Notes: a model not told the origin generated them from the letters alone. A DNA stretch of 64,000 nucleotides from an uncultured Dechloromonas sp. (GCF_945957265.1 NZ_CAMFKO010000014.1:1-64000), one strand, 5' to 3'; positions 1 through 8,083 are shown, counted from the stretch's first letter. A program made the numbers and translations.

Positions 1-672
1 CGACAGAATTTGGAGGCTTTGTCTGAGATTCGGGACAATGCGGTGCATTTTGCAAACAAGGACCTGGCATTTGCGAAGGCATTCCATGAAATTAGCTCGG
101 CGACCGTGGCAAATTTCGTGCAGGCCGCACGTATCTGGTTCGGTGATGACCTATCCGGACAGCGCATGTTTTTAATGCCATTAGCTTTCGTCTCAGGCGT
201 GAACACGGTGCCTGGTCTCTGCATGAATGGAGAGGAGCGTCATCTGGCGAAGTATCTTGAAGCAATCAAAGCTAGCGATTCTGGCCACGATGGTGACTTT
301 TCTGTAGCATTGACCGTTGAAGTTGCCCTGAAGCGAACCAAGGAGGGGGCAAGTAACGTCTTCAGCGTCTCGAACCATCCATCAGCATTACCGATACGAC
401 TGGATGAGGCTGATATACGTGAGACTTACCCTTGGGAGTACAAAAACCTGACCCAGCGTCTCCGCTTGAGGTATGAAAACTTCAAGGTAAACGGTCAATA
501 CCACCAAATTCGTAAGGCACTTGAGGGCGATAGTCGTTTCTGTAGGGAACGACTACTTGACCCACTCAAGCCGGATGGCACAAAGAAAAAGTTCTACAAC
601 TCCAACATATTGCGTGAATTTGACCCTCATTACGTGAGGCGGAAACAGCCTGCGAATCCAGAAACGGCCTAA
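1..672 (+). CDS. DUF3644-like protein, C-terminal part (5' end outside window)
   Basis: The reading frame is open from the first base of the window (codons for R-Q-N precede the first possible start, a TTG at 10), so this is the C-terminal part of a longer protein; 220 residues are seen from that TTG. The segment LSEIRDNAVHF followed by a long helix and WFGDDLS and LMPLAF resembles, from memory, the DUF3644 family, whose function is not established. The C-terminal third is basic (KKKFYNSN, HYVRRK). The gene has clearly lower G+C and different codon use from the rest of the window, which suggests horizontally acquired DNA. A hairpin follows about 20 bases downstream. The family assignment is moderate; a biochemical role cannot be given. 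Confidence 0.5.
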   Translation, partial: RQNLEALSEIRDNAVHFANKDLAFAKAFHEISSATVANFVQAARIWFGDDLSGQRMFLMPLAFVSGVNTVPGLCMNGEERHLAKYLEAIKASDSGHDGDFSVALTVEVALKRTKEGASNVFSVSNHPSALPIRLDEADIRETYPWEYKNLTQRLRLRYENFKVNGQYHQIRKALEGDSRFCRERLLDPLKPDGTKKKFYNSNILREFDPHYVRRKQPANPETA

Positions 673-692
673 GGCCTGAAGGCAAAAAGCAA

Positions 693-720
693 GAAGCCCA
701 TGTCGCTAAACATGGGCTTC
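693..720. terminator. Hairpin after the DUF3644-like gene
   Basis: A perfect 10-bp stem (GAAGCCCATG at 693-702, CATGGGCTTC at 711-720) encloses an 8-base loop. On the minus strand it is followed by TTGCTTTTTGCC, so it resembles an intrinsic terminator for leftward transcription. On the plus strand there is no T run, so termination of the DUF3644-like gene would be weaker. Confidence 0.55.
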
Positions 721-921
721 GTAAATCTTGAACCTTGGCGCTCACGGCCAAGGTGAACGGTTCATTACCGTTGGGGTGCTACTTGGTCATCTTGTCGAAC
801 TGCGGCGGATTTTCAGTCATGCTGCCTCCAATCGCGTTGTTCCTGAAGGGCCTGACCAACTGCCCGTCAGGCTTCGATTCCAGATTACTCCTCCGAGCAA
901 AAAAGTCTACTAGCGGAACGG
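721..921. other. Gene-free stretch
   Basis: With the hairpins on either side, about 300 bases between the first gene and the next one hold no convincing gene. On the minus strand a 13-codon ORF (820 down to 779, MTENPPQFDKMTK) is preceded by GGAGG, but its frame stays open far upstream through a hairpin, so it may be chance or the tail of a decayed gene. Confidence 0.4.
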
Positions 922-947
922 AAAAACGGCCCGCCAATTGGCGAGCC
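922..947 (-). terminator. Terminator of the BAX-inhibitor-type gene
   Basis: Read on the minus strand, GGCTCGCC - AATT - GGCGGGCC forms an 8-bp stem (one G-T pair) with a tetraloop, followed by GTTTTT. It lies 30 bases past the stop codon of the leftward gene ending at 977, as expected of a rho-independent terminator. Confidence 0.75.
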
Positions 948-976
948 GCGGTGACACCTGTTTGCGGCGAACTTGG

Positions 977-1651
977 TTAGTCGTTGCTGGAGAATCCGAG
1001 CAGTTGCAGCACCGACAGGAAGAGGTTCAGCACGTTCAGGTACATGCTGACTGCGGCCATCACATAGTTGTCCTCTTCCCCCCGCACCAGACGGCTGGTG
1101 TCGTACAGGATGAAACCTGAGAACAGGAGCGCGGCGACAGCCGATACGCCAGCCTGCATGGCCGGGACAAACATCGCAGCAATGCTGGCCAGAATGACGA
1201 CAATCAAGCCAGCGACCAGGAAGCCGCCCATGCGGGAGAAATCCTTGCCGGTTTTATGGACGTAAGCCGTCAGGGCCAAGGTGACCGCGGTAGTTATCAC
1301 GGCCGCGGTTAGCACCGTGCCGCTGCCACCAGGCATGTTGATGTAGTGGGTCAGCGTCGGGCCGATACCCATACCGCTCAGGGCGGTAAAGGTGAGCATG
1401 GCCGGAACGGCTGCCGCCGTATTCCGTTTCTTGTGCAGGTAGAACAGCGGCACTAGGCCAAGCAGGGTAAATACGATACCGGCCAGCGGGCCAAAACCGA
1501 CCAGCATGCTGATACCAGCGCCGACGCCGGCAACAGCCGTTGAAAGAGCGAGCAGTTGGTAGGTATTGCGAATGACACGGTTGGTGTCGGGCGCCGCAAA
1601 CGTGCCATATTCGGTTCTGCTCAGGTCGATAACACGTGCTTCAGTGCGCAT
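977..1651 (-). CDS. BAX inhibitor-1/YccA family membrane protein
   Basis: The 224-residue protein has a short polar N-terminus (to about residue 25) and then roughly seven hydrophobic segments (around 30-55, 57-72, 80-100, 108-128, 140-160, 165-185, 200-220). This matches the size and topology of bacterial BAX-inhibitor-1 proteins such as E. coli YccA, which binds the FtsH membrane protease; YbhL-type members are proposed ion channels. The motif GFILYDTSRL near 175-185 is the family's conserved end with the functional aspartate, followed by a NYVMAAVSMYLNVLNLF helix typical of the family. A GGAGGAG Shine-Dalgarno lies about 10 bases before the ATG. It is a single-gene unit ending in a clear terminator. 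The choice between the YccA and YbhL subgroups is not resolved. Confidence 0.9.
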   Translation of the reverse strand: MRTEARVIDLSRTEYGTFAAPDTNRVIRNTYQLLALSTAVAGVGAGISMLVGFGPLAGIVFTLLGLVPLFYLHKKRNTAAAVPAMLTFTALSGMGIGPTLTHYINMPGGSGTVLTAAVITTAVTLALTAYVHKTGKDFSRMGGFLVAGLIVVILASIAAMFVPAMQAGVSAVAALLFSGFILYDTSRLVRGEEDNYVMAAVSMYLNVLNLFLSVLQLLGFSSND

Positions 1652-2078
1652 GGTGGATAACTCCTCCAGTGGTTGGTGATGTCACTGTAAGTCGTAGCGT
1701 GTTACCAAAAAATCAATCCACTGCTGAGCCTTGATTCGAAAAAACCGAACCTATGTAACTTGTTGGTGAGTTTTTGCAGGATGCTGACCCCAAAGGGAAC
1801 CTTCATCCATTGGCCGGGGTGGAGAACGTGATTCTTGTGGGAAACAGGTCGAAATCTCCCTGTTTTCTAAGGCAATATTTTTTGGACACCTTATGCTTTA
1901 TTTTTTACCGATAGGACAGGTTATGTTTTATCGGCATAGAGGGGACTCGCCGCAGAGCCTGATGTTTCGGACAGGTTATGCCTTATTTTCCGGTCACCTT
2001 ACGGCTAACGGCACACATTGACCGCCGCCGAAGCATTCGTATAGTGCTTGAGGATTGACCCGGACGAATGGAGACAAC
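1652..2078. other. Gene-poor stretch of about 430 bases
   Basis: No supportable gene is seen between the BAX-inhibitor-type gene and the aldehyde dehydrogenase. The left part presumably holds the leftward promoter. The right part (1884-1990) is AT-rich and contains three related direct repeats, listed separately. Confidence 0.6.
1884..1990. repeat. Three degenerate direct repeats, insertion-sequence-end-like
   Basis: GGACACCTTATGCTTTATTT (from 1884), GGACAGGTTATGTTTTAT (from 1914) and GGACAGGTTATGCCTTATTT (from 1969) share the pattern GGACAnnTTATGnnTTAT. Offsets are 30 and 55 bases. Several spaced copies of a terminal motif are characteristic of ends of some insertion sequences such as the IS21 family, but no transposase is nearby. 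I therefore read it as a possible element remnant or protein-binding array, which is inference. Confidence 0.45.
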
Positions 2079-3512
2079 ATGCACAAGCACGATCAGCTGT
2101 ATATCGATGGCCACTGGGTGAGCCCCGCGTCGCCCCGGCGTATCGAGGTCGTCAATCCGTACACCGAGCAGGTTATCGGGCATGTCCCCGATGCCGACAA
2201 TGCCGACGCGGACAGCGCGGTCGCGGCGGCGCGGCGGGCCTTTCCGGCGTGGTCGGCGACATCGCTCGACGAGCGGGTTGCGTTGCTGAAACGCTGCCAC
2301 GAAATCTTCGCCGCGAAGCGCGATGCCTTCACCGCCACCCTAGTGTCGGAAGTGGGCATGCCGGCCAAGCTCGCCCGGCGCATCCAGGTCGGCCTGCCGA
2401 TGCAGCAGTTCGGCATCTTCGCCGATCTGCTGCCGACAGCCCTGGCGGAAAGGCAGATCGGCCATTCGCGGGTGCTGCGCGAGCCAATCGGGGTCGTCGC
2501 CTGCATCACGCCATGGAATTACCCCTTGCACCAGATCGTCGCCAAGGTGGTGCCGGCAATCGCGGCCGGATGCACTGTGGTCTTGAAACCTTCCGAAGTG
2601 GCCCCCCTGAATGCTTTCCTGCTCGCCGAGCTGTTCGCCGAGGCGGGCTTTCCGCCCGGGGTCTTCAACCTGGTGACGGGTTATGGCGCATCCGTCGGTC
2701 AGCGGCTGGTGTCGCATCCGGATGTCGACATGGTTTCCTTCACGGGGTCGACGACGGCCGGTCGTGCCATCGGCAAGGCGGCCAGCGACTCGGTCAAGCG
2801 CGTCGCCCTTGAGCTCGGCGGCAAATCGGCCGCCGTCGTGCTCGACGATGCCGACCTGCCGATGGCGGTGCGGGCGACCGTGAGTTCCTGCTTCCTCAAT
2901 TCCGGCCAGACCTGCACGGCGCTGACCCGCCTGGTGGTTCCGCAGGGCCGCTACGAGGAGGCCGCCCGTCTGGCGGTCGAGGCGGCGGAGCGCTTCACGC
3001 TGGGCGATCCGAACGACGATGCGACGCGGATGGGGCCATTGGTCTCACGGGCGCAGCGGGAGCGGGTGCATGCGCTGATCCGCCAGGGCATCGCGTCGGG
3101 GGCCGAATTGCTCCTCGGCGGCGTTGCGGGGGCGTCGCTTCCGGCGAGCGGCTACTTCTGCGTGCCGACGGTTTTCGGGCGCGTGGCACCGGGCAGCGTG
3201 CTCGATCAGGAGGAGATATTCGGGCCTGTACTGTCCATCCTCACTTATCCGGACGGCGACGACGATGCCGCGCTGGCCATCGCCAACGGCACGATCTACG
3301 GCCTGGCCGGCGCGGTCTGGTCGCAAAGTCCGGCGCGGGCGGCCGGCGTCGCCGGGAAGATGCGTGCCGGGCAGGTCGATATCAATGGGGCGGCCTTCAA
3401 TATCCAGGCCCCGTTCGGCGGTTTTCGGCAGTCCGGCAACGGACGCGAGATGGGCATTTACGGCATCGAGGAGTTTACCGAGCTCAAGGCGATCCAGATG
3501 CCGGCAGCCTGA
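2079..3512 (+). CDS. Aldehyde dehydrogenase family protein, NAD(P)-dependent
   Basis: This 477-residue protein has the length and all landmarks of the ALDH superfamily: the ITPWNYPL segment near residue 150, the FTGSTTAGR Rossmann turn near 225, the general-base Glu245 in LELGGKSA, the catalytic nucleophile Cys279 in SGQTCTA, and EEIFGPVLS near 380 for cofactor binding. It oxidises an aldehyde to the acid; the substrate cannot be read from sequence. An in-frame TTG exists 24 bases upstream, but ATG 2079 is preceded by GGAGA and starts the conserved YIDGHWV strand, so it is preferred. The gene stands alone, convergent with the LysR gene downstream. Confidence 0.93.
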   Translation: MHKHDQLYIDGHWVSPASPRRIEVVNPYTEQVIGHVPDADNADADSAVAAARRAFPAWSATSLDERVALLKRCHEIFAAKRDAFTATLVSEVGMPAKLARRIQVGLPMQQFGIFADLLPTALAERQIGHSRVLREPIGVVACITPWNYPLHQIVAKVVPAIAAGCTVVLKPSEVAPLNAFLLAELFAEAGFPPGVFNLVTGYGASVGQRLVSHPDVDMVSFTGSTTAGRAIGKAASDSVKRVALELGGKSAAVVLDDADLPMAVRATVSSCFLNSGQTCTALTRLVVPQGRYEEAARLAVEAAERFTLGDPNDDATRMGPLVSRAQRERVHALIRQGIASGAELLLGGVAGASLPASGYFCVPTVFGRVAPGSVLDQEEIFGPVLSILTYPDGDDDAALAIANGTIYGLAGAVWSQSPARAAGVAGKMRAGQVDINGAAFNIQAPFGGFRQSGNGREMGIYGIEEFTELKAIQMPAA

Positions 3513-3576
3513 TCCTTGGCCTGTTGATCGTCGCTCCGAATGCCGGCGGGCGGAGGCGGTTTTCTTCTCGCCTGCC

Positions 3577-4476
3577 TCAGGAAAGCGCCGCGTGTTCCAG
3601 CAACTCGTCGATGAAGGCCCGGGCCGGCAGGGAGAGCACCTTGCGCCGGAGGTGCACGATGGACCACGGCTGTTGCAGCGGGAAGCCGGCGACGTCGAGG
3701 ATGTGCAGGCCTTCCTGTTCCGGGTTGTCGCCGACCACGTGGCGGGAGAGGATGGCCAGGCCCATGCCGCTGGCGACCAGGTCGCGGATGGCTTCGTTGC
3801 TGCCCAGCGACAGCTTGACGTTCAGGGCGTGCCCGGTTTTGGCCAGGTGGCGGTCGACGGCTCGGCGCGTACCGGAGCCGGCTTCGCGCATCAGGAAGGG
3901 GTAAGGCGTCAGCTCGGCCAGGCCCAGTGGCCCGGCGGGGAGCGTATAGCTGGCCGGGGCGACGACGACGAGAGGATTGTCGAGGAAGGGCGTGGCGACC
4001 ACGTCGAGCTCCTCGGGCGGGAAGGACATGATGTAGAGGTCGTCTTCGTTGGCGCGCAGGCGTTCGACGATGCGGGCGCGGTTGGCGACCTCGAGTTCGA
4101 TGTCGATGTCCGGATAGCGCTGGCAGAAGGCGCCGAGCATGCGCGGCAGGAAATACTTGGCGGTGGTGACCAGGGCGACGCGCAGGCGCCCCTTCTTCAA
4201 GCCTTTCAGCGCGCCAATGGCCGATTCGAAGCGGCTCCAGCTGTCGTCCAGTTCGCGGGCCGTCTGCAGCAGCTCCTGCCCGGCGGCAGTGAGCTGGATG
4301 TCGCGCCCGCTTTGTTCGAACAGCGGCAGGCCGACCTGGTCGGCGATCTGCCGGATCTGGATGGAGACGGCCGGTTGCGTCAGGTGCAGGGCTTCGGCGG
4401 CACGCGAGAAGCTGCCGTAGCGGGCGACCGTGGCGAAGGTTTCCAGCTGGCGAAAGGTCAGGTGTCGGCGCGACAT
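3577..4476 (-). CDS. LysR-type regulator, CbbR-like, next to sbtA
   Basis: The 299-residue protein has a winged helix-turn-helix at residues 5-65 (RQLETFATVARYGSFSRAAE, LTQPAVSIQIRQ) and a LysR effector-binding domain from about 95. Its overall sequence (LTAAGQELLQTAREL, GRLRVALVTTAKYFLPRMLGAF, REAGSGTRRAVDR) resembles CbbR/CysB-like regulators of CO2 fixation and carbon acquisition. It is transcribed divergently from the sbtA-sbtB pair, with 96 bases between the starts, so it is very probably that pair's regulator; LysR proteins usually bind between divergent genes and respond to a metabolite. The effector is unknown. No Calvin-cycle gene is visible in this window. Confidence 0.88.
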   Translation of the reverse strand: MSRRHLTFRQLETFATVARYGSFSRAAEALHLTQPAVSIQIRQIADQVGLPLFEQSGRDIQLTAAGQELLQTARELDDSWSRFESAIGALKGLKKGRLRVALVTTAKYFLPRMLGAFCQRYPDIDIELEVANRARIVERLRANEDDLYIMSFPPEELDVVATPFLDNPLVVVAPASYTLPAGPLGLAELTPYPFLMREAGSGTRRAVDRHLAKTGHALNVKLSLGSNEAIRDLVASGMGLAILSRHVVGDNPEQEGLHILDVAGFPLQQPWSIVHLRRKVLSLPARAFIDELLEHAALS

Positions 4477-4572
4477 ATAAGTTTTTATAAATGGCTGTGG
4501 CGATAAAGTTTAATTGGATTTAATGGATTCGGGATGGGATAGTTCGCGCCGTTTCGATGCCCGGTGAGCGCC
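4477..4572. promoter_or_regulatory. AT-rich divergent control region of the LysR gene and sbtA
   Basis: This intergenic stretch is much richer in A+T than its surroundings. It contains TATAAGTTTTTATAAAT, an imperfect palindrome right at the LysR start, and TTATAAATGGCTGTGGCGATAA, which fits the TNA-N7-8-TNA style of LysR/CbbR half-sites; it also carries GTTTAATTGGATTTAAT. It is the natural place for the LysR protein to act on both genes. The exact operator and start sites are inferred. Confidence 0.5.
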
Positions 4573-5514
4573 ATGCCTTTTGAACCCGTGATCCTCTTTT
4601 TCCTGCTCGGCGTACTCGCCGGGCTGGCGCGTTCCGATCTCAAGATACCGGCGGTGCTCTACGAATCCCTGAGCATCTTCCTGTTGCTCGCCATCGGCCT
4701 CAAGGGCGGCGTCGAGCTGGCCCGCCAGTCGCTGTCCGAACTGCTGCTGCCGGCCCTGGTCGTCGTCGCCATCGGCGCCTTGCTGCCCCTGATCGCCTTT
4801 CCCGTGCTGCAACGCCTGGGCCGGCTGTCGCGCGCCGACGCCGCATCGGTGGCGGCGCATTACGGCTCGGTCAGCGTCGTCACCTTCGCCGTCGGCGCCG
4901 CCTACCTGTCCAACAGGGGGCAGGACTACGAGGGCTACATGGTGGTCTTCCTGGTGCTGCTTGAATTCCCGGCGCTGATGATCGGTGTCTGGCTGGCCAA
5001 GCGCGGCCAGGGCGGGTCGAACATGGGCAAGGTCCTGCACGAGGTGTTCGCCGGCAAGAGCATCGTGCTGCTGGTTGGCGGCCTGCTCATCGGCTGGATG
5101 GCGGGCGCGGACGGCCTGAAGCCGCTCGACAACGTGTTTTTCGACCTGTTCAAGGGGCTGCTGGCCATCTTCCTGCTCGAAATGGGGTTGGTTGCGGCTG
5201 GCCGGATTGGCGACCTCAAGCGGGCCGGCGCCTTCCTGCTCGGTTTCGCCGTCGCCATGCCGCTGTTCGCCGGCGCCCTCGGCGCGCTGACCGCCAGCCT
5301 GATCGGCTTGAGCGTCGGCGGTGCCGCGCTGCTCGCCACGCTGTACGCTAGCGCCTCCTACATCGCGGCGCCGGCCGCCATGCGCATCGCCGTGCCCGAG
5401 GCCAACCCGGCCCTGTCCATCGGCGCGGCGCTGGGCATTACCTTCCCGTTCAACCTGGTGATCGGGATTCCGACCTATTACTGGCTGGCGAGCCGGCTTG
5501 AAGGAGTGGTGTGA
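4573..5514 (+). CDS. sbtA: SbtA-type sodium-dependent bicarbonate transporter
   Basis: The 313-residue protein is almost entirely hydrophobic, with about ten membrane segments in two inverted halves joined by a short cytoplasmic stretch (AKRGQGGSNMGKVLHEVFAG near 140-160). It matches the SbtA family that imports bicarbonate with sodium in cyanobacteria and many proteobacteria; proteobacterial members are shorter than the roughly 370-residue cyanobacterial ones. Conserved small-residue helices (AIGLKGGVELA, AAHYGSVSVVTFAVG, LEMGLVAAGRIGDLKRAG) support this. An in-frame GTG lies 9 bases upstream; the ATG is preferred because GGTGAG precedes it. It overlaps the P-II-like sbtB gene, its expected partner. 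Confidence 0.87.
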   Translation: MPFEPVILFFLLGVLAGLARSDLKIPAVLYESLSIFLLLAIGLKGGVELARQSLSELLLPALVVVAIGALLPLIAFPVLQRLGRLSRADAASVAAHYGSVSVVTFAVGAAYLSNRGQDYEGYMVVFLVLLEFPALMIGVWLAKRGQGGSNMGKVLHEVFAGKSIVLLVGGLLIGWMAGADGLKPLDNVFFDLFKGLLAIFLLEMGLVAAGRIGDLKRAGAFLLGFAVAMPLFAGALGALTASLIGLSVGGAALLATLYASASYIAAPAAMRIAVPEANPALSIGAALGITFPFNLVIGIPTYYWLASRLEGVV

Positions 5515-5822
5515 TGGCCGCGAGCTATACCCGACGAACCCTGCTGACGGTGGTCTGCGAATCGTCCATCGAGGCCCGTGTGGTGGCCGACGCCAAACGC
5601 CTCGGCGCCCACGGCTACACCGCCGGCGAGGCGCGCGGCGGCGGCCAGCACGGCGAGCGGGACGGCGGCTGGCCGATGAGCGGCAACGTGCGCATCGACA
5701 TCCTGTGCGAAGCCGCGGTAGCCGACGCCATCGCGGCACACCTGCAGAAAACCTACTTCGCCGCCTACGCGATGGTCTGCTACCTGAGCGATGTGTCGGT
5801 GCTGCGCTCGGACAAGTTCTGA
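5514..5822 (+). CDS. sbtB: SbtB-like P-II family regulator
   Basis: This 102-residue protein begins RRTLLTVVCESSIEARVVADAKRLGA and continues with a glycine-rich T-loop (GEARGGGQHGERDGG, about 38-52) and NVRIDILCEAAVADAIAAHLQK, the ferredoxin-like fold of P-II proteins. SbtB is the P-II-like partner that binds adenyl nucleotides including cAMP and controls SbtA in cyanobacteria. Its start ATG overlaps the sbtA stop, and AGGAG is well placed 7 bases upstream; a GTG one codon earlier is a less likely start. The C-terminus lacks the redox CGPxGC extension of some SbtB proteins. Co-translation with sbtA supports the assignment. Confidence 0.85.
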   Translation: MAASYTRRTLLTVVCESSIEARVVADAKRLGAHGYTAGEARGGGQHGERDGGWPMSGNVRIDILCEAAVADAIAAHLQKTYFAAYAMVCYLSDVSVLRSDKF

Positions 5823-5841
5823 CGCGCCGCGGCTTGCCGCA

Positions 5842-6474
5842 TCAGCCGAGCAGCTTGCGCTGATTGAGGTATTTTTCCAGGATTTCCAGTCGCGCCAGCG
5901 GGTCGTCGAGTTCGAGCAGTTTCTGCTTGGCGAGGTTCTGGATGGGCAGCACTTCGGTGATCCGGTAGCCCACCCATTCGGCGCTGTCGAAACGGTGCGG
6001 TTCGGGGATGCGTTCCGGGCCGAGATCGCCGACGATGCGCTGGAGGAGCGGCAGCAGGCGTTCGCGCTCCTGCGGCAGCGGGGTCGGCGGCAATTCCGCG
6101 AGCAGTTCGACCGTGCCTTCGAGCAGGTTGTTGGCGCCGACGCGCGTTTCGATGATGCGAAAGCGCCGGCCGCCGAGGGCGTCGATCATCAGGATGCCGA
6201 GCTGCTCCATTTCCCAGCGGGCGACGGTGGCCAAGGTGCCGACGGGGTGGGGGACGGCGGCCGTGCCGACCTCGCCGCCCTTGTCGATGAGGCAGATGCC
6301 GAACGGCGTGTCGTCCTTCATGCAGGCGGCGGCCATGTCGAGGTAGCGCTGCTCGAAGATCTTGAGTGGCTGCAGGCCGCCGGGAAAGAGCACGGTGTTG
6401 AGCGGGAAGAGCGGGATGCTCAGGGTCTCGACCGAGGTGCCGCCGGGCGAGCGGACGAAATCGAACCAGCCCAT
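5842..6474 (-). CDS. LON peptidase substrate-binding domain protein
   Basis: The 210-residue protein consists of the N-terminal substrate-recognition domain of Lon protease (IPLFPLNTVLFPGGLQPLKIFEQRY at about 20-45, GRRFRI near 103) without the ATPase or protease domains. Such stand-alone proteins are common in proteobacteria; their role is not established, though substrate or adaptor binding is usually supposed. It starts one base after the stop of ubiX on the same strand and is the last gene of a leftward group, ending 19 bases from the convergent sbtB stop with no obvious terminator between them. Confidence 0.85.
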   Translation of the reverse strand: MGWFDFVRSPGGTSVETLSIPLFPLNTVLFPGGLQPLKIFEQRYLDMAAACMKDDTPFGICLIDKGGEVGTAAVPHPVGTLATVARWEMEQLGILMIDALGGRRFRIIETRVGANNLLEGTVELLAELPPTPLPQERERLLPLLQRIVGDLGPERIPEPHRFDSAEWVGYRITEVLPIQNLAKQKLLELDDPLARLEILEKYLNQRKLLG

Positions 6475-6475
6475 G

Positions 6476-7087
6476 TCAGCGCGCCTCGCCCCAGCGCTGC
6501 ATCAGGGTGTGCGGCACGGCAACCTGGTCGAGGACGCGGGCGACGACGAAATCGACGATGTCCTGCACGCTTTGCGGATGCTGGTAGAAGCCGGGGCTGG
6601 GCGGCAGGATGACGGCGCCGGCCCGGCTCAGGCGCAGCATGTTTTCGAGGTGGATGGCCGAGAACGGCGTTTCGCGCGGCACCAGTACCAGCTTGCGGCC
6701 TTCCTTGAGCACCACGTCGGCGGCGCGCTCGATCAGGTTGTCGGCCAGGCCCTGGGCGATGGCGGCCAGCGTGCCCATGCTGCACGGGCAGACGATCATC
6801 GCGTCCGGCGGATTGGAGCCGGAGGCGACCGGCGCGAACCACTCCTCGCGGCCGTAGACGGCCAGCCGGTCGGGGTCGGCGCCGGGCAGGCGGGCGAGCA
6901 GGGCGGCCTTGGCTTCGGCCGGGCGCGACGGCAGCTCGACATCCATTTCCTGCTTGGCGACGACCTGGGCGGCCTGCGAGTAGAGAAGCTGGACCCGGCA
7001 GCCGGCCGCCAGCAGGCAGTCGAGCAGGCGCAGGCCGTAGGGCATGCCGGAAGCGCCGGTCAGCGCGAGGCAGATGGTCTTAGGCAT
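6476..7087 (-). CDS. ubiX: UbiX flavin prenyltransferase
   Basis: UbiX joins a dimethylallyl group to FMN to make prenyl-FMN, the cofactor of the UbiD decarboxylases, including the one in ubiquinone synthesis. The 203-residue length is typical. The N-terminal [15 protein letters not shown] is the FMN-binding signature. [26 protein letters not shown] (about 100-125) and [19 protein letters not shown] (about 138-157) are the other conserved blocks. Its start overlaps the end of the Gx-type transporter gene by 8 bases, so the two are probably cotranscribed. No ubiD is in the window. Confidence 0.95.
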   Translation of the reverse strand: MPKTICLALTGASGMPYGLRLLDCLLAAGCRVQLLYSQAAQVVAKQEMDVELPSRPAEAKAALLARLPGADPDRLAVYGREEWFAPVASGSNPPDAMIVCPCSMGTLAAIAQGLADNLIERAADVVLKEGRKLVLVPRETPFSAIHLENMLRLSRAGAVILPPSPGFYQHPQSVQDIVDFVVARVLDQVAVPHTLMQRWGEAR

Positions 7088-7646
7088 CGGCAGAGTCCGA
7101 AGGAGGGGGTTCAGCCAGCAGTTTAGCCGCGATCAGGCCGTTGATGGTGCCGAAGACGAGTGCCGCGCCGGCGAACACCGGGGTGAGCAGGAAGACGCCG
7201 TCGTGCGGGATCAGCCAGGCCCGGGCGAGCAGCAGCTGGCCGCCGATGTGGGCGAAGGCGGCGAGGATGGACAGGCTGACCGGGCCGAACCAGCGGGCCG
7301 GCAGGTGGCGGGTGAGGCCCAGCGTGAGCAGGCTGAGCGTGGTGCCGGTCAGCGACAGGAAGAAGCCGGGGGCGAGGAAGTAGCCGAGCAGCAGGCTGCC
7401 GGCCAGCACGCGCAGGGCGCTGACCCAGACGGCGGTACCCCAGCCGTAGCGGGCGAGCACGACCAGGGTGACGATATTGGCCAGCCCCGGCTTGACGCCG
7501 GGCAGCGGCGAGGGAATCGCGGCATCGACCAGCGACAGGCCGACGGCGGCGGTGGCCAGCCAGGCGACGCGGCGGTCCTCCTCGGTGACGGCGAGCCGAA
7601 TCACCCCGGGGGCGTCAGCCTCCCGCTCAGTAGCTGATCGAGTCAT
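7080..7646 (-). CDS. Gx transporter family membrane protein
   Basis: The 188-residue protein has a polar N-terminus followed by five or six hydrophobic helices. The segment [21 protein letters not shown] with its PG-x-x-GLAN motif marks the family once labelled 'heptaprenyl diphosphate synthase component I' and now called Gx transporters, related to small S-component-like permeases. The transported compound is unknown. The gene overlaps the NusG-domain-II gene upstream (its ATG lies inside that gene's last codons) and ubiX downstream. The same pairing with a NusG-II protein is seen in many bacteria. A GTG near residue 15 (start of VIRLAV) is an alternative start. Confidence 0.78.
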   Translation of the reverse strand: MTRSATEREADAPGVIRLAVTEEDRRVAWLATAAVGLSLVDAAIPSPLPGVKPGLANIVTLVVLARYGWGTAVWVSALRVLAGSLLLGYFLAPGFFLSLTGTTLSLLTLGLTRHLPARWFGPVSLSILAAFAHIGGQLLLARAWLIPHDGVFLLTPVFAGAALVFGTINGLIAAKLLAEPPPSDSADA

Positions 7647-8004
7647 AAATCCTGGTCCGTCCGGCGATTTGCACGCTGACGCGATTGGGGGCGCAGATGG
7701 CGATTTCGCCGGGGCGCATCAGCCAGCCCTGCCTGACGCAATACTGGCGCGGCCCGGGGTCGGAAACGACGCGGGCGCGGCCGGGTTCGACGGCGACCAG
7801 CGTGGTGCCGAGCGGGCCGCTGACGGCGAACTCCTTGCGTGCCTTGAGATCGACTTCGGCGAAGACCCTGCCTTCCTGGCGGATGATGGCCCGGTCGGCC
7901 ATGCCGCCCTGCCAGAAAACCGGGATGCTGGCGCCGACCAGCGCGGCGCTGCCGAGCATGACCAGCCAGTCGCCGGGCCGGATCAGGGCCAGCCAGGGTT
8001 TCAT
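7627..8004 (-). CDS. NusG domain II-containing membrane-anchored protein
   Basis: The 125-residue protein has one N-terminal membrane helix (WLVMLGSAALVGASIPVFW, about 13-31) and then a small beta-rich domain (RVFAEVDLKARKEFAVSG, RVVSDPGPRQYCVRQGW, MRPGEIAICAPNRVSVQI) like the second domain of NusG found in stand-alone exported proteins. The conserved C-x-x-x-GW and IxICxPN-like parts are visible. Its function is unknown. It forms an overlapping pair with the Gx transporter gene, and in other bacteria such pairs occur near flavin- or quinone-related functions, which fits ubiX here. Confidence 0.75.
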   Translation of the reverse strand: MKPWLALIRPGDWLVMLGSAALVGASIPVFWQGGMADRAIIRQEGRVFAEVDLKARKEFAVSGPLGTTLVAVEPGRARVVSDPGPRQYCVRQGWLMRPGEIAICAPNRVSVQIAGRTRIYDSISY

Positions 8005-8083
8005 GTCCGGGCTGCTGGCCGGTCACGCCGGTTCGCGGGGATGCGGGGCGTGCCGACCATGGCGGAATCAGCGCGAGTGACGA

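Noticed and set aside
779-820. 13-codon minus-strand ORF with GGAGG before its ATG
   Set aside because: The same frame stays open upstream through the terminator hairpin, and nothing supports translation; likely chance.
4510-5739. Long minus-strand frame of 409 codons opposite sbtA
   Set aside because: Composition is Arg/Gln/Ala-rich antisense of a G+C-rich gene; sbtA on the plus strand is clearly the real gene.
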